From: Apiospora phragmitis
Taxonomy: Eukaryota > Ascomycota > Sordariomycetes > Amphisphaeriales > Apiosporaceae
DNA: 64,000 bases
Direction: 5' to 3'
Assembly (NCBI GenBank): GCA_038363925.1
Contig: JAQQWL010000005.1
Location: 2,666,001 to 2,730,000 of the forward strand
Shown: positions 49,540 through 61,516 of the stretch, piece after piece
Position numbering within the stretch: position 1 is the first letter of the stretch
Layout of the letters: the number at the start of each line of letters is the position of its first letter
Position numbers and translations under genes: made by a program
The notes under the pieces: generated by a model
Told to the model about the DNA's origin: nothing
Database searches by the model: none
What the model saw: only the letters and a program-made list of their open reading frames with translations

Positions 49540-50439
49540 ATGGCAACAGGCGCTCCCTCCGAGACTGCCCAGGCGCAGGAGAAGGCCGATACGGCATTTG
49601 GTTCGTTCCAGATGAAGAACACCAATGTCAACGAGGGACAAGGCGTCAAGCTGAACGATCAGCAAAAGCTCATAGTAGCTAGCGTATTAGATGTAAGTCG
49701 TCCGTACTCTTTCCCGCTGCCCACTCCCTCTCTCCTCCTTTTTACCTATACGGACAATTCGCTAAGAGACGCCCCCCGTCGGCGCCCGCCAGCTCTTTGA
49801 GGGCAACCCCACCCTGAAGCACCTGGACCTCTGGAAGGACGACGCCGTCTTCACCGACCCGCTCTCGGTGGCCGAGGGCCGCAGCCGGTACGCCGCGCAG
49901 TGGTACGGCCTGACCTCGCTGTTCAGCCCCATCCAAATCCAGTCGCACCGCGTCGTGACCGGCGGCAACCCGATCGAGCTGGAGCTGACCAACAAGTACG
50001 TCGTGGCCGACAAGGTCCCGCTGGCCAAGAGCAAGGAGCAGCTCATCTCGTCGCGCGTGCTGATCCACGTCGACGACGAGGCGGCCGCCGCCGACGGGCT
50101 CAAGATCCGCAAGGTCGAGGACCGCTGGGACGACAAGCTGCCCGACGGCGCTGTGAGCCAGGTAGGTGACTTCCTCTTCTCGGCCCTCCTCCGCTGGGCC
50201 GCCAAGGCCGGCGTCGCGTGGGGTTGGTGGGCGTTCATGACCGTCAGCTGGTGGCGGCCCTTCCTGGTGAGAACGAGAGAAGGCGTCAATGCACTTTGGT
50301 AGAACAAGACCGTGTCGCTGACCTTGTTGCACAGGCTTTCCGGAAGCTGAATGGGATGACTGCTCCCTCGCTCGTCAAGGTACCGAAGAGCCATGAAGAG
50401 GACATGGAGATGAAGGCTGCACGAGAGAAGCAGTCGTGA
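49540..50439 (+). CDS. NTF2/SnoaL-fold-like protein
   Basis: Conserved-looking fungal protein of unknown reaction. Exons 49540-49692, 49793-50161 and 50335-50439 (introns 100 and 173 bp) give 208 residues. The stretch LFEGNPTLKHLDLWKDDAVF followed by DPLSVAEGRSRYAAQWYGL resembles the helix-then-strand opening of SnoaL-like polyketide-cyclase or NTF2-like cone folds, where small ligands sit in the pocket. The remaining strands (IQSHRVVTGGNPIELELTNKYV, LISSRVLIHVDDE, IRKVEDRWDDKLP) fit an antiparallel sheet. The tail is charged. The chosen Met (MATGAPSETAQ) is the start of the hydrophilic region; an upstream in-frame Met would add a basic, Ser/Thr/Arg-rich segment that could be a mitochondrial presequence. 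No frameshift is needed. Confidence 0.75.
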
Positions 50440-52585
50440 ACAGGAAAGTGACATTATACTTGTGGAGTCTGGGTTGTTCTGGCTTTGGAGGGATGCGACC
50501 AGCTGAGACGGCAAGTCCAGGCGATTCCTTTTCGTCTCGCCTAGAGACTTGCTTCCGATATAGTCGCATAATGATGGCGTTGCTAAGTTCACTGCCTTGT
50601 TACATGTAAGTGACGTGAGCAGAGGGTCGCCTCGAGTCTGCTACGTTGGCAGGCACTTTCTTCGCATTCAGTCTGAAATAATGTGCACTCATTGCTCTGT
50701 TTTCTTCCAACTGTCGACCCCTCGTATCTGCTTGCTGCCGATGATCAGACCAACGTTATTGATGCCATCTCCCTTACGGAAGGCTGATCCCTGATCCCGA
50801 ATCCCGATACACTCGGCCCGGGACTAATGGAAGTGACAATGGTTCGTTCACTAAGAGCCTTGGGGCTTTCGTATTTCTCTAGCTTGCCATCATATTGATC
50901 AGGCGTTTGCCAGCGACGAAAATCTCTGGCGACGTGGGGATACGAGAGACGTGCTTGATCCGTAATCTGAGTCCGAGTATTATGAAGTTCTTCACCGCTT
51001 TTGGCCCAGACCAAATGCTATCCAATGTAGGACTAAAAGCCTCGTTGCTTGCGATAGATTGTTATGGGCTGAGAAGCTTTTGTGTTGTTGGAAATGGCTG
51101 ATACCGCCACGAAGAAGCAAAGCCCGTCAGCACCTGCGGGCCACCGACGTCGGCGTCCAGCCCACAGCCTACAGCAGGAGAGCTGAGACCATCAATAAGG
51201 AGTTTTACTGGCCGTTTGAATGTCTTCGACACTCTACACAATATATCGTCTGCAGTCGCCCGAGGCGTCATGCCCGAACCACGAGATTGTTGATGACGGT
51301 GGCTTGTCGATCCTTCTCCAGCCACCTATGCTTCTCTCCGTCGCACGCAGGCCAGCCGTGCAACCGCCAAACCGGGCAGCGGCCAATCGGATTCCGCCAC
51401 ACCATTTCTTCTTGCATGTCATACAACCACTGAAGAGGCAGATACGGGCCAGCCGCACGAGAACTATCCCTCCCCCGCAGATCAGGAGCTTGGACTTGGA
51501 CTGTACGACCCGACCCGACCAAGCCCCAGAGAAGCAAACAAAGCTCGCTCGTGGCAGGTCTAGCTTGACGTGGCCGGTTCAAGAACATGACCCTTGCGCC
51601 AAGGCTTGCTTCTGGGACCTTTTCTTGCGCCCATCCCTGGATGCTCAACTGCCAGGTCCCATATTGGAGATCAACGCCAGAGGGATGCTGCCTCGAAATC
51701 GCCTAAGCCATCCAATAGAAAGGAGAGACATAAGAAGCATGCATAGAGAGATAGCATGATGTTGGTGTCAGTTTGGCATAAGGCGAATCAAACATGCCAA
51801 CGGCTTCACCGGGTCTTGCTCTTTTGGTCAGTCCAGAGACAAGGCCCTACGCCCGAACGGACGTCTTGTGCAAGGCGAAGAAGGCTGGGAATAAGCACTA
51901 CTGGCCTTGGTCAAACCACACTCACTCGGCCCCGGCGGCAACATAATCACGACATGAAAATAGCTTCAACGCAGGCATGCTCGGTGAGCAGTGCCTGGAA
52001 ATAGCCCTTTCTCGGGCACCAGGCTACCCTGCTCCCTGACGGACTGGGTACCGTCACGACAGAGCGGCATGCGGCTACTGCAGGACACGACAGCTCCTGG
52101 TCGTCGCTCATGTCATACATCGACCCGGATGATGCTTTTCAGCCTATGGCCGTCATACCTGGGGATCACGCTTGGTTCATGTTGTGGTTGTTTGGTCACC
52201 CTAGGACTGCCTGGGCAACAGAAGCTTCGGAATTCGATCGACGATTCTCTCGTAACAGAAATCCCAATTCCCTGTTCTTACCCCAGTTCGGATGATTAAC
52301 CTCTTCCGATTCCATGGATACATGACGGGAACGGAACGATCGAGTCGCAAAGATGTGCTGCGTGTGGCTTCGTATCACTGAGTAACAACATAGCACGCCG
52401 CTTTCTCTGTCTGATACGTCCAAGTAACTATAAAGTGGTCCGTTGATCCCAATGTTTCGAGCAACAACTCCTCTACCAACCCAAGGCAAAGCCAGGCACG
52501 CATCAGTGTCCCTTCCTCTTGGTCACTCATTGATCAAATCCTCTCGTTCATTCTGACCCAGACTCCTGTCTGTGAAGAAGTCAAC
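50440..52585. other. Intergenic stretch
   Basis: About 2.1 kb with only short frames on either strand (longest about 179 codons, 51220-51759) lacking domain-like sequence. It probably includes the promoter of the downstream wall-protein gene. Confidence 0.5.
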
Positions 52586-55063
52586 ATGATGTTGTTGAAG
52601 ACCAGCCCGTTCTTGCTTCTCGCCACGTAAGTGAATCCCTTATTCAGACCCTCCTCTCTTCTTAGTATACCGGCATACGATGATGTGCTAACACTCCTTA
52701 AAGACTCACGGCCGCCAACCCGGTCCCGGGTGGAGGTGGAGATGGAGGAGGCTACGGCGGGGGGTTACGGCGGGGGCCACGGAGGGGGGTACGGCACCCA
52801 GTCCCAGTGTTACCCCGTGACAAGCACCATCTCAGAGACAACCACGTGCACCGAGTATGTCACCGAGTCCTGCGGCTCCGCTGCCACGACTGTGACGGTG
52901 CCTGTACCCACGACCGTCATCACTACCACTACTGCAGATGGCGGGGGAGCTACCACCATCTACTCCACCGTGGTGTCGGCCACTACCGTTGGCGGATCTA
53001 CGGTGGTCGTGCCCACTACTGTCTACTCAGGCACCACTGAGTACGAAGAGGTAAGTCCGACTGCATTCGTGCAACCTTCACACTTGCTTGAACATCTCGG
53101 ATGCATGGAGCTAGCCCGCCTAGGAACAGCAACTATCCACACATTTCTCTTGTGGCATGACTAACTTGCTTGAGTAGACCACGATCTACATCACTGAAGC
53201 TACCCCAGTAGCCACAACGGTGACTGAGTACCAGACGTATACAACAACTCTCCCGGGCGGCTCCACGACTGACACTGTCACTGTCACTGACACCCTCCCC
53301 AGCATCCCGGTCACCGTGGCCACGACGGTGTACTCTACAATCGTTACTGGTGGTGGTGTAACAACCGTCAGGGACACCACGACCCTCTCCGGCGGCGGCA
53401 GTACCGACACGACAACTGTCTACTCCACCATTACCACAGGCGGCTCTATCTCCACGGTCACGGTACCAGAAGTGTATACGACGACTCTCTCTGGCGTTGG
53501 CAGTACCGTTACCGAAACCAGCATCGTGAGCGGCGGTGGCTACACGACCACACTACCAGGTAAGCTTCAATACCCAATAAACAGAGCATTGTCGGTAGGA
53601 GTTTCTAATTGTCAATTTATCGCTCCAGGAGTTACATCTACAATCACAGATACTACCACCCTTTCGGGTGGTGGGTCTACCGCTACCGTCACAGTGACGA
53701 CGACAGGTATGTCTGCTCAAGTAGTATACCCAAACCAGAGTTACTCCCCCTTTTAGACTATGGCTAACTTGGTCTTCTTTTTATGGGATAGGCACCGGAG
53801 GCTATTCCACTACTACCGTCACCGAAAACACGGGTTACACAACCACCGTTTCGGGTCTCGGAACTACAGTCACGAAACCAGGCTATTGCACTTCAGCCCC
53901 TGGAGGCGTGACAACTGTCACAGTGACGTCAAGTAAGTCCGCTTTACTCAAGCACCCCCGAGGAGAGTCAATGCTTCCGTAAGCGAGTGGTGACTAATAA
54001 CCCGGTCTACTTTAAAACAGGCGGCATTGGTGGCACTGCAACCTACACAACCACTGAACTCATAACCACGGGCGGCGGCATCACCACCGTCACGGCCAGC
54101 GGTGTCGGCGGCACGACTACGGAGTACGTCACCGTCCCGACGACCGTACCCGGCGGCACCGTCACCATCCCAGTGACCGTTACCGGCAGCGGCGGCACGG
54201 CGACCATCACCCAGACCGTCGAGACCACGGTAATATCGAGCGGCGGCGTCGCCACCACCACCGAGACCGTGACAGGTCCAGGGACCACCATCACAGCCAG
54301 CGGCGTGGGCAGCACCGCCACGGAGTACATCACAGTCTTTACCACCCTATCAGGCGGCATTGTAACCGTCCCAGTCACCGTCCCGGTCACCATCACAGCC
54401 AGCGGTGTGGGCAGCACGGAAACTATTACCGTCACACAGCCGGGCGGCACCATTACGGTCCCCACTACCGTTAGCGGTGGCGGTAGCACGGCGACAACCA
54501 CCCTCACCGTCAGCGGCGGCGGTAGCACGGAAACGACAACTGTCACTCAGCCGGGCGGCACTGTCACCGTCCCCGTTACTGTAAGTGGTGGTGGTAGCAC
54601 GGCGACAACCACAGTTACTGTCCCAGTCACCGTAAGCGGCGGAGGCAGCACGGAGACGACCACGGTTACCGTCCCCGTCACTGTAAGCGGCGGCGGTAGT
54701 ACGGCGACGACGACTGTCACTCAACCGGGTGGCACCATTACCGTGCCCACCACCGTCAGTGGCGGTGGCAGCACGGCGACGACGACTGTCTACCAGTCGG
54801 GCGGCACCGTGACCGTGACCACCACCACGGGCGGCGGCTATGGCTACAGCTGCGTCGCGACACCCACGACCGTGACCGTCACGAGCAGCAAGTGTGACGG
54901 CGGTGGCGGCGGCGGCGGCGGCGGTTATGGGACTACTCCCGCGCCGCCTCCCCCAACCACGCCCCCATCGCCCCCACCGGTCACGAGCTCGGCGACCAAG
55001 GATGGAGGAGGGTACGGGTATCATACCAGCAAGTACGGATATGGGAAAGTTAGGAGGTACTAG
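52586..55063 (+). CDS. Secreted Gly/Thr/Ser-rich repeat protein (wall or adhesin-like), apparent frameshift
   Basis: Probably a heavily O-glycosylated cell-surface or matrix protein; function unknown. Exons: 52586-52626, 52704-53050, 53178-53559, 53629-53706, 53792-53932, 54021-55063; about 676 residues. A signal peptide (MMLLKTSPFLLLATLTAA) is followed by a Gly/Tyr-rich segment, a Cys-containing stretch (SQCYPVTSTISETTTCTEYV), and then long degenerate repeats of the type TVTVPVTVSGGGSTATTT (about residues 200-600). The C-terminus has two cysteines, a run of glycines, a Pro-rich stretch and GGGYGYHTSKYGYGKVRRY. No C-terminal hydrophobic GPI signal is seen. In the Gly-rich exon, a six-G run at 52759-52764 must be five to keep GGGYGGGHGGGYGTQ in frame; all phases then close. 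Exons 4 and 5 are symmetric (phase 1-1). Confidence 0.82.
54040..54830 (+). repeat. Coding repeats: Thr/Val/Ser-Gly-rich units
   Basis: Tandem but irregular copies of codon blocks for VTVPVTVSGGGSTATTT and VTQPGGTITVPTTV-like units inside exon 6. Copies differ mostly at third positions, suggesting older expansion or selection on the protein. Such tracts commonly vary in copy number between strains. Confidence 0.8.
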
Positions 55064-55827
55064 GAAGTTTCATTTGGCTACTAACTCAACCTGATGAGAA
55101 CATGGCCATTGAGGAAACGAAACGGATGGTTTGGGACGGCGCTTAACGATGGGGAAATATGGGAAAATATTGACGATGAACATGAAGAAACGCATCCACC
55201 AACCATCACTCCTTTAGATACTACGATCCAGTGTTAATCTCTTCGCTTCGATACCTTCCTTTATATAGCCACTTTACATAGACACGGAAAACGAAATTGT
55301 TCCTGATTACCCCTATTACGTCTCGAGACACAATGTATGCTTGTGCTAGGTCTTGGAGCAGGTCTTCATTGCCATACTAGCGAAACCGAACCCTGAGGAA
55401 CGTAAAGCGGGGACGATCATCACCATTCAGGGGTCGAGTAAATTTGAAGGAAACAAATAACAAAATAGCTCTAGTCCCCTCATATATAGTACATTACCGG
55501 AAACAGAGAAAAAAAAAGGGGGAGGGGGGGCGGGGCCGGGGGCACAATCCAGACCCCGACCGCCCCTTTCCGCAATCCCCTTAGGTTCATATATCTCCCA
55601 CTCCTCTAGAACCTACGATCAAGCATTGCTACAATTAAGATTGAAACTCGATCGTCATCGTCGCCCCTATTACCATGGGTAGGATCCCCCACGCATCGAT
55701 ATCGTTGCTTTCTTCCATGTCCCACGGGTCCTGAGTCGGGACGAGATCGGCTCTAGCTCCAACGCTAGCCACCGCGCCATTTCCGGGGCGCCCGCGGGCT
55801 GTTCCTCCTGTCCTTGGGCGGCGAACT
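55064..55827. other. Convergent intergenic interval
   Basis: 3' flanks of the wall-protein gene and the Ulp1-type gene. A purine-rich A/G tract with G runs lies near 55509-55540. Nothing coding is supported. Confidence 0.55.
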
Positions 55828-57581
55828 TTACTTCTTCGAGGGCGGGTTATTATTATTCTTCGTCGTCTTCGCCTTCTTCTGGGCCGGTCTGACGAAGTAA
55901 ACGCCAGCGTTCCTGTTCTGACGTCTGGCAAAGGGGTTGTTGGGCTCATTGTTGCGGGAGCTACTCGGGCCCGAGCCGTCCTGCGTGATGTCTTGAAAAT
56001 CTTGAAAACGACGTTTGCTTCCTCTCAGGTGCACTTTCGGGATCGGAAATACCAAAGTAGGAACAAGGGGAGGTTTGAAGGCACTGTCCGCCTTCCTAGC
56101 ATTAGGTTGGTTTTCAGGTCGGTCTTCAGGTCGGATTTCAGGTGGGGTTTCTTCTGGGTCGTCGTCCGGATCAACGACCGTCTCCGGCTCCGGGGCGACT
56201 TGGGGGCTCGGGTTCAGCACCTTTTTCTGCTCCTTGTCGGGCCAAGCATCGTTCTCGAGCGCGCCTCTGTCGGGCAGGTTGAGGGCCTCTTTCGCGTCCA
56301 GTCCGTCTTGATGCTGCTGCACGATCTCGACGGCGACGCGGGCGTGGTAGTCGCAGGCCCGCACCACGGCGGCCGCGTTGCTGCCGATCATCTCCCAGCG
56401 CTCCAGCTCGTAGTTGAACCAGCCCGGCATGGGGTCGAAGAGCCGGTGGTTCTCCGGGAGCGGGGCTTCCGGCGCCCCCAGAGGTCGTCCTTGGCCGCCC
56501 AGGCGGTCACGAGCCGGCGCATGAAGGTCTTGATGTTGACGTAGGCCCGGACGCCGCACGAGTCCGCGTCATGCTGCGTCGGGACCCAAACCGGGCGGCG
56601 CCAGTCCGTGGGGATGTCGCTCGGGAACTCCAGGCCGGCCCGGCGCAGGAGTGCCTCGAAGCGGCCGTATACGTCGTTGGCAATGCCTCTGCCTCCGGTC
56701 GGGTCGAGGCCCTCGAGGACGGAGAGCCGCTCGACCCGGTTGTAGTACCCAATGCTGCTGCCCCCTATCATCAAGTCCGAGAGGGCGATGATGACGGTGG
56801 TCCAGTGGTTGCCGTCGTAGTTGACCGTCAGGACCGACCAGGCGTGCTGCCGGATCTGAGCCATCTGGCGGTTCCCTCCGATCCGGCCGCCGTTTCCGAT
56901 TGTGATTTCTTCGAGGAGGTCCCGGTGTTTCTGTGTGGAGAGGGCCTGGTTCTCTTCGCTTTGACCATGCCCGAACTCGAAATGGGCCTCTTCTTCCCAG
57001 TTAGCCAGGTAGACCATGTTCGCGTCGCGCATGTCCTGGGGCACGATCCGCTCTCTCAACGTGCGCATGGCCGTGATTAGGACGTTGCTGGTGAGCCAGC
57101 CTTACATGTTGGCCTGGAGCGAGTGCAGGCTATTGATATTGCCCGCGGCGGCTGGGTGGGGAAGTGCAATACCGGTTGTGTCGCTGGGAACGGTACTGAT
57201 ATGTTGGTAACGATCGCTCTCACTGCACAAGACGAGTCCCAGTTTCAATTCTTGATCCCTATTGTTGCTTTGCCCACCTGTATTGCCACCTCCATCTTCG
57301 CTGGCCGTGTCCGAAACCGCTACAGGGTTGGCTGGTGGTGATCCCACAGGGTCGGGTGGTGGTGGTGCTAGGCCACCTCCATCTTGGCTGGACGTGTAGT
57401 CCGGTAACGATTCAGGGTTGGCTGGTGCTGATTCCACAGGGCGGGTTCGTAATGGTGCTAGAGGATCGAATGGTAATGATCCTGAGGTATCTCCATCTTG
57501 GCTGGACGTGTCCACCAACGCTATAGGGTTAGCTGGTGACGATCCCACATCGCCGGGTGATGATAATCCTAGGAATGACAT
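55828..57581 (-). CDS. Ulp1-type (C48) cysteine protease, frameshift and possible in-frame stop
   Basis: SUMO-protease-fold cysteine peptidase, about 584 codons. The N-terminus (57581-57200) has three degenerate ~35-residue repeats around SPANP...TSSQDG. The protease core has NHWTTVII (catalytic His), YYNR where Asp is usual, and PTQHDADSCGVRAYVNIKTF with Gln and Cys at the canonical six-residue spacing. The C-terminal part is Pro/acid-rich, then basic (KKAKTTKNNNNPPSKK), perhaps nuclear. Two defects: a TAA at plus 57102-57104 splits LHSLQANM from GWLTSNVLITAMRTL, in the same frame; and a five-C run at plus 56475-56479 needs six to join KDDLWG to APEAPLPENHRLF. The TAA could come from CAA by a C-to-T change, or be removed by a 51 bp in-frame intron starting GTAAGG. 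It could be a pseudogene or a domesticated transposon protease. It has no close neighbours of related function. Confidence 0.65.
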
Positions 57582-58561
57582 TCTGCGCGATATCTTATAC
57601 TAAACGTATCTAACATATGGCTCGTCGTTACAATACAAGTACAAGTGCTCTAGCATGAGTATGCCCATTTGACAGGAGTCTAGAAGCGAATCGTGTATCG
57701 AGTAATATTAAATGGGTGAGAACATAGCGATCCTGTTCAGGGGACTACGGGTCTCCCTCATGACTAATCTCCTTTCATTGTGTCTCTTACCCATGGCGAA
57801 AGAGCTCGATCTTGAAAGGCGACAAGAAGAAATGACAAAGAGCGATGGTCAATACGTGGCTCATTGCGGAACCGTTACCAGATGACTGATCAGCTTTGTT
57901 CATTGTTCAAGATAGTACTGTTCGCAAAATGCAATTGACAGGCAGCGAAGAGCGATGAAACGAGACTATAGGAGTGTGTTTCAACTACCCGCTGTATCAT
58001 CATGATATATGTTAGCTGTTGTTGTCCTTACTGCTGTGTCGAGGTCGCTGAATACTAGACTCTCGAAGGAAGCCCATGGGAAGCCTATAGATATACAAGT
58101 ATCGTAGAGAAGCTAAGAATATGCTTACAATTACCTAGTCTCTTTAGTACTGATATGAAACCGTTACGTAAAAGACAAATACTCAGAGGTGCTCTATGGT
58201 GACAGTATCATGAACAAGGTGACAAGAATTACATATCGAGTCAGTGATTAGAGAAATGGACCTACGTCTTAGCCAAAGCAGCTCAGATACCCGCTTGATG
58301 TCATCACCTGCTGCTCAATTGAAATGTAACGACAGGACGGTCGTTTTCAAAGGTCACAGGTAGAGACATGACGGATTGAGTTTGAAAATAGATATTAATA
58401 ATAGATATTAAGCCAACAACCTGAACTATACTGCAAATAGTTGGCGAGTAAATAGGTCGTTAGAATACAAGACATCCTCATTCATCAGTAAACATTCATC
58501 CAATCATTACATAGAAGTAAGAAGGTGGGAGTTATGTGAAGTGTAGTCTCCCGCCGCTCAC
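57582..58561. other. Intergenic stretch
   Basis: Moderately AT-rich; upstream of the Ulp1-type gene and downstream of the Rds1-type gene. No supportable frame. Confidence 0.55.
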
Positions 58562-59960
58562 TTAGCCGGCCTGGTACATGCCCAGAGCGACGACGTGGGG
58601 GTTGATCATGGTGAGGTTGAAGGGGGTGACGGGCACCTCGGCGTCGGTGAGCGCCAGGAAGATGGTGCCGTTCACGGCCGGGTCGCCCGCGAAGGTGCTC
58701 ATGTTGGGCTGGATGGTGAAGGCGGAGTTGCCGCTGATGTTCTGGAGCGGGGTGTAGGTGACATTAAGCTGCGAGACCCAGGCGGCGTACATGGGCGCGC
58801 AGGCCTCGGTCGCGGTCACGTAGCTATTGTTGGGGCCGAGGGCCTGGCCGGGCTCGTCCCAGCTCAGGAAGACCTGGCGGCCGGGGTAGGACAGGGGGGT
58901 TGGTGCGGTTGTGGGTGATGGCGGGCGAGCAGTTCTCGCCGGTCACGTTGGAGTTCAGGCAGTCATCGTTGGGCTGAACGTCCTCGGTGGAAAGGGTGTT
59001 GGTATATCCCTCCGTGGTCTCGTTCCAAGCGTCAGCACCGTTGATGCGGGCCGGGTTAGACTGGTTGAGGATGTTCAACGAGGGGAAGTTCTGCCAGATG
59101 AGACGGGTCTGGTCGGCAGGGCATGAAGAGATGTGAGGGGCCAGCAGGGTCCAGGCCCAGGACTGGGGGATACCAATCTCGAACCAGACAGGCATGGGGA
59201 AGAGACCCTCGAACTGGCGGAAGATCATCTGCTGACGAGCCTCGGTGCTGATGGACTGCAGAAGCAACTGGGCGCTCTCACGAGAGTCAAGGTGGTTCAG
59301 GAAACCATAGACACCCGACTCGCCGAAGCGGGTCAACTTCTGGCAGAAGTCTATGTACTCGCGGACGTTAGAGACGGGGTAGTTGTAAGTGCATTGCTTG
59401 GGGGCCTCGGCACCAAGGATGTTGGTGAGAAGAGTGGCATGGCCAACCTCTTGATCGGCCATGAACTCCAGGAGAAAGCGGTCTTCGGCAGTCAAGCCGG
59501 CGTCCTCGAAGTCCTGAACGCTGAACGTGGCGAGACCCCAGTGGAAGAGGTCGAGCTCGATCCACTCCTGGTAGAGAGCCAGCGCCAATGACTCGTAGTC
59601 GAAGTCACTGATGGGCCGGTAGACAGGGAGGGTGCCGTTGGTGCCCAGTCCGCCGGCGGGAGTGTAGGGAGCCGGCTCGGGAGCGTGTAGCTTGCCATCG
59701 GCCGGGTAGTCAAATTTGAATGACTCCGCAGGCAGAGGCGCAATGGACGGGGCCAAGACGTCAGTAGACAGAGCGCCAGTGGTGGTCGGAGTGCCAGTAT
59801 AGGGGCCGTGGGAGGTCACGTTAGTGACGGGAACATCCGACGGGGTGGCGGTAGGGACTGATGTGAAGGTAGTAGTCGCCTCAGACACCACCGGGACGGC
59901 GAAGCATCGGGATGCAAGCGCAAGCAGGCTGCCGCCTGTGAGGACTCTTGAGAAAGCCAT
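58562..59960 (-). CDS. Rds1-type secreted ferritin-like protein, apparent frameshift
   Basis: Related to the stress-responsive Rds1 family; catalytic role unknown. A single exon of about 465 residues with a signal peptide (MAFSRVLTGGSLLALASRCFAVPV) and a Thr/Pro-rich linker (~25-100). The ferritin-like helical domain includes ALYQEWIELDLFHWGL, LLEFMADQEVGHATLL (an ExxH pair), and RQQMIFRQFEGLFPMPVWFE. The C-terminal part is a beta-rich segment with many N-x-S/T sites (NNSYVTATEAC, NVTYTPLQNISG). The frame breaks after THNRTN, at a six-G run on the plus strand (58894-58899). With five, the protein reads NPLSYPGRQVFLSWDEPG and the length becomes exactly divisible by three. The true start is probably this Met; an upstream in-frame Met at 60023 would place a His/Tyr-rich stretch before the signal peptide. 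Confidence 0.88.
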
Positions 59961-61514
59961 GATTGTCGGTTGGTGGTAAAGGTATCTTGAGTGAAGATGA
60001 GGATAGGGAAGAAAAAGAAACATACTATTCTACAGGAAATCTACTCACCTTATATCTGCGGTATCTGCGCCTTGGAGGGCGAGCCCTCGGCAACTCGCGA
60101 TCAATAATGACCTGACCCAGATGACGACTTTGACAAAGTTGCTTTGACCATAAGCCCACCTACCTTAGCATCGTCGCATGGGGGAACGTCATGATGACAA
60201 AAGCAAACAGCTTCGCGTGGCTGGGTGGACTAGCAGAGCAGCATTCCGCGCAAGTAACCCCCCGTGGTTCGTATGAATTCTCGGGATGGGCAGCGGAGAT
60301 GGGAATGCAAGCAGCATACCCGTTACGTTAGCAAGGCGCATACGGTACAGCCGAGGCAGCTTGAATGCGGCCCATGCAGGGACAAGGCACGCCCGCACTA
60401 AGCCTATGTACCCGTCATCGTTTATAGAGAACCGCACGTAGCTGTGGGCCAAACCGTTGGAAAGAGCAGTTTCGGCAGTGAGGTTTGGGCCAGATTCAGC
60501 CAATGCGGTAACAGTCGCGGCGCCAATCTGCAATATCCAAATAGCGCAGATGGTCATGTCCCCACCCAGGACAGGATGGTAGCAGTATAGGAAGCAATAT
60601 GGCTTGATGGATGACAACAACACATAGCGCCATCTGGGTAGGCCTGGCTGTTTAAGGCGATATCCTTGCCAATCTCCCCGATCAAAGCCAAGCCACAAGG
60701 CCAGGAAGGTGGTGCCGTGGGTGCGCGGGATGCTCGCTTCGGCATCTGCAGTGGGTATGAGGTGTCATTCAACTACCGCTCCATCACCCAACCTGCCCAA
60801 CGGCCAGCAGGAGATCTCTTCCGATCCATCTTTTCTTCCGAGAGCTCCGACCAATTTCCTCGTGGGCGCATTCGCGGGAGGCAGTTCAAGACGATGCTGC
60901 GAACCGGTCATCCTGGGCAATATGCTTCCGGTAACAGCTTCGTTCATTGGGAGAAAATCAACCATATCTGCCGTCAGACTCGGTTCCCAAACCCAAACAA
61001 ACAACTGAGTACAATACAATATGTACAAATATAAACAAACAACAAAAAAAAGTGCTTACAGTGACACTCTCCCGCATCTGTCCTGCGACTCTCGGCCAGT
61101 TTTTTTGTTTTGTTTGGCAAGAGGTGGATGCTAATGAGGAAGTGGTGACGTTTAGAAGTCGAGATTTTGAGGAGTCTTTTCTCCGTTTTGGACGATCCCC
61201 TGTAGTTCTAGCGAAGCTACCCTGCAACCCTGTTGGTCAATAGCGAGCGGACCTACATACCTAGACTATGAGCTGTTAACACCGAAACATACCGATAGTG
61301 ATAATTGCGATCAGCTATCGCCATTTGCCCTGCCCGATCTAAGATTACCCAGCTTGCCAGTCAGATCTTGGTGATCAGCTGTTCTTCTTTGGCTTGCACT
61401 AGGTTGCCGTGATGGCCGAGCTGCATATCTGCCTCTGCATATGTAAACGTGAATTGACAGGTCAAATGTTCGTCACTTACCGGCGGTGTCTTTTTTAACA
61501 TTTTGACATATGCA
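59961..61514. other. Gene-free stretch left of the transposon
   Basis: Promoter side of the Rds1-type gene followed by normal-composition DNA with only short frames. The change to AT-rich sequence at 61517 is abrupt. Confidence 0.55.
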
Positions 61515-61516
61515 TA

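Noticed and set aside
54043..55024. Minus-strand frames opposite the Thr/Ser-rich repeats
   Set aside because: Repetitive reverse complement of the coding repeats, not an independent gene.
58894..58899. Rds1-type gene as a true pseudogene
   Set aside because: Both halves are well preserved, and one base in a homopolymer explains the break, as in several other genes here.
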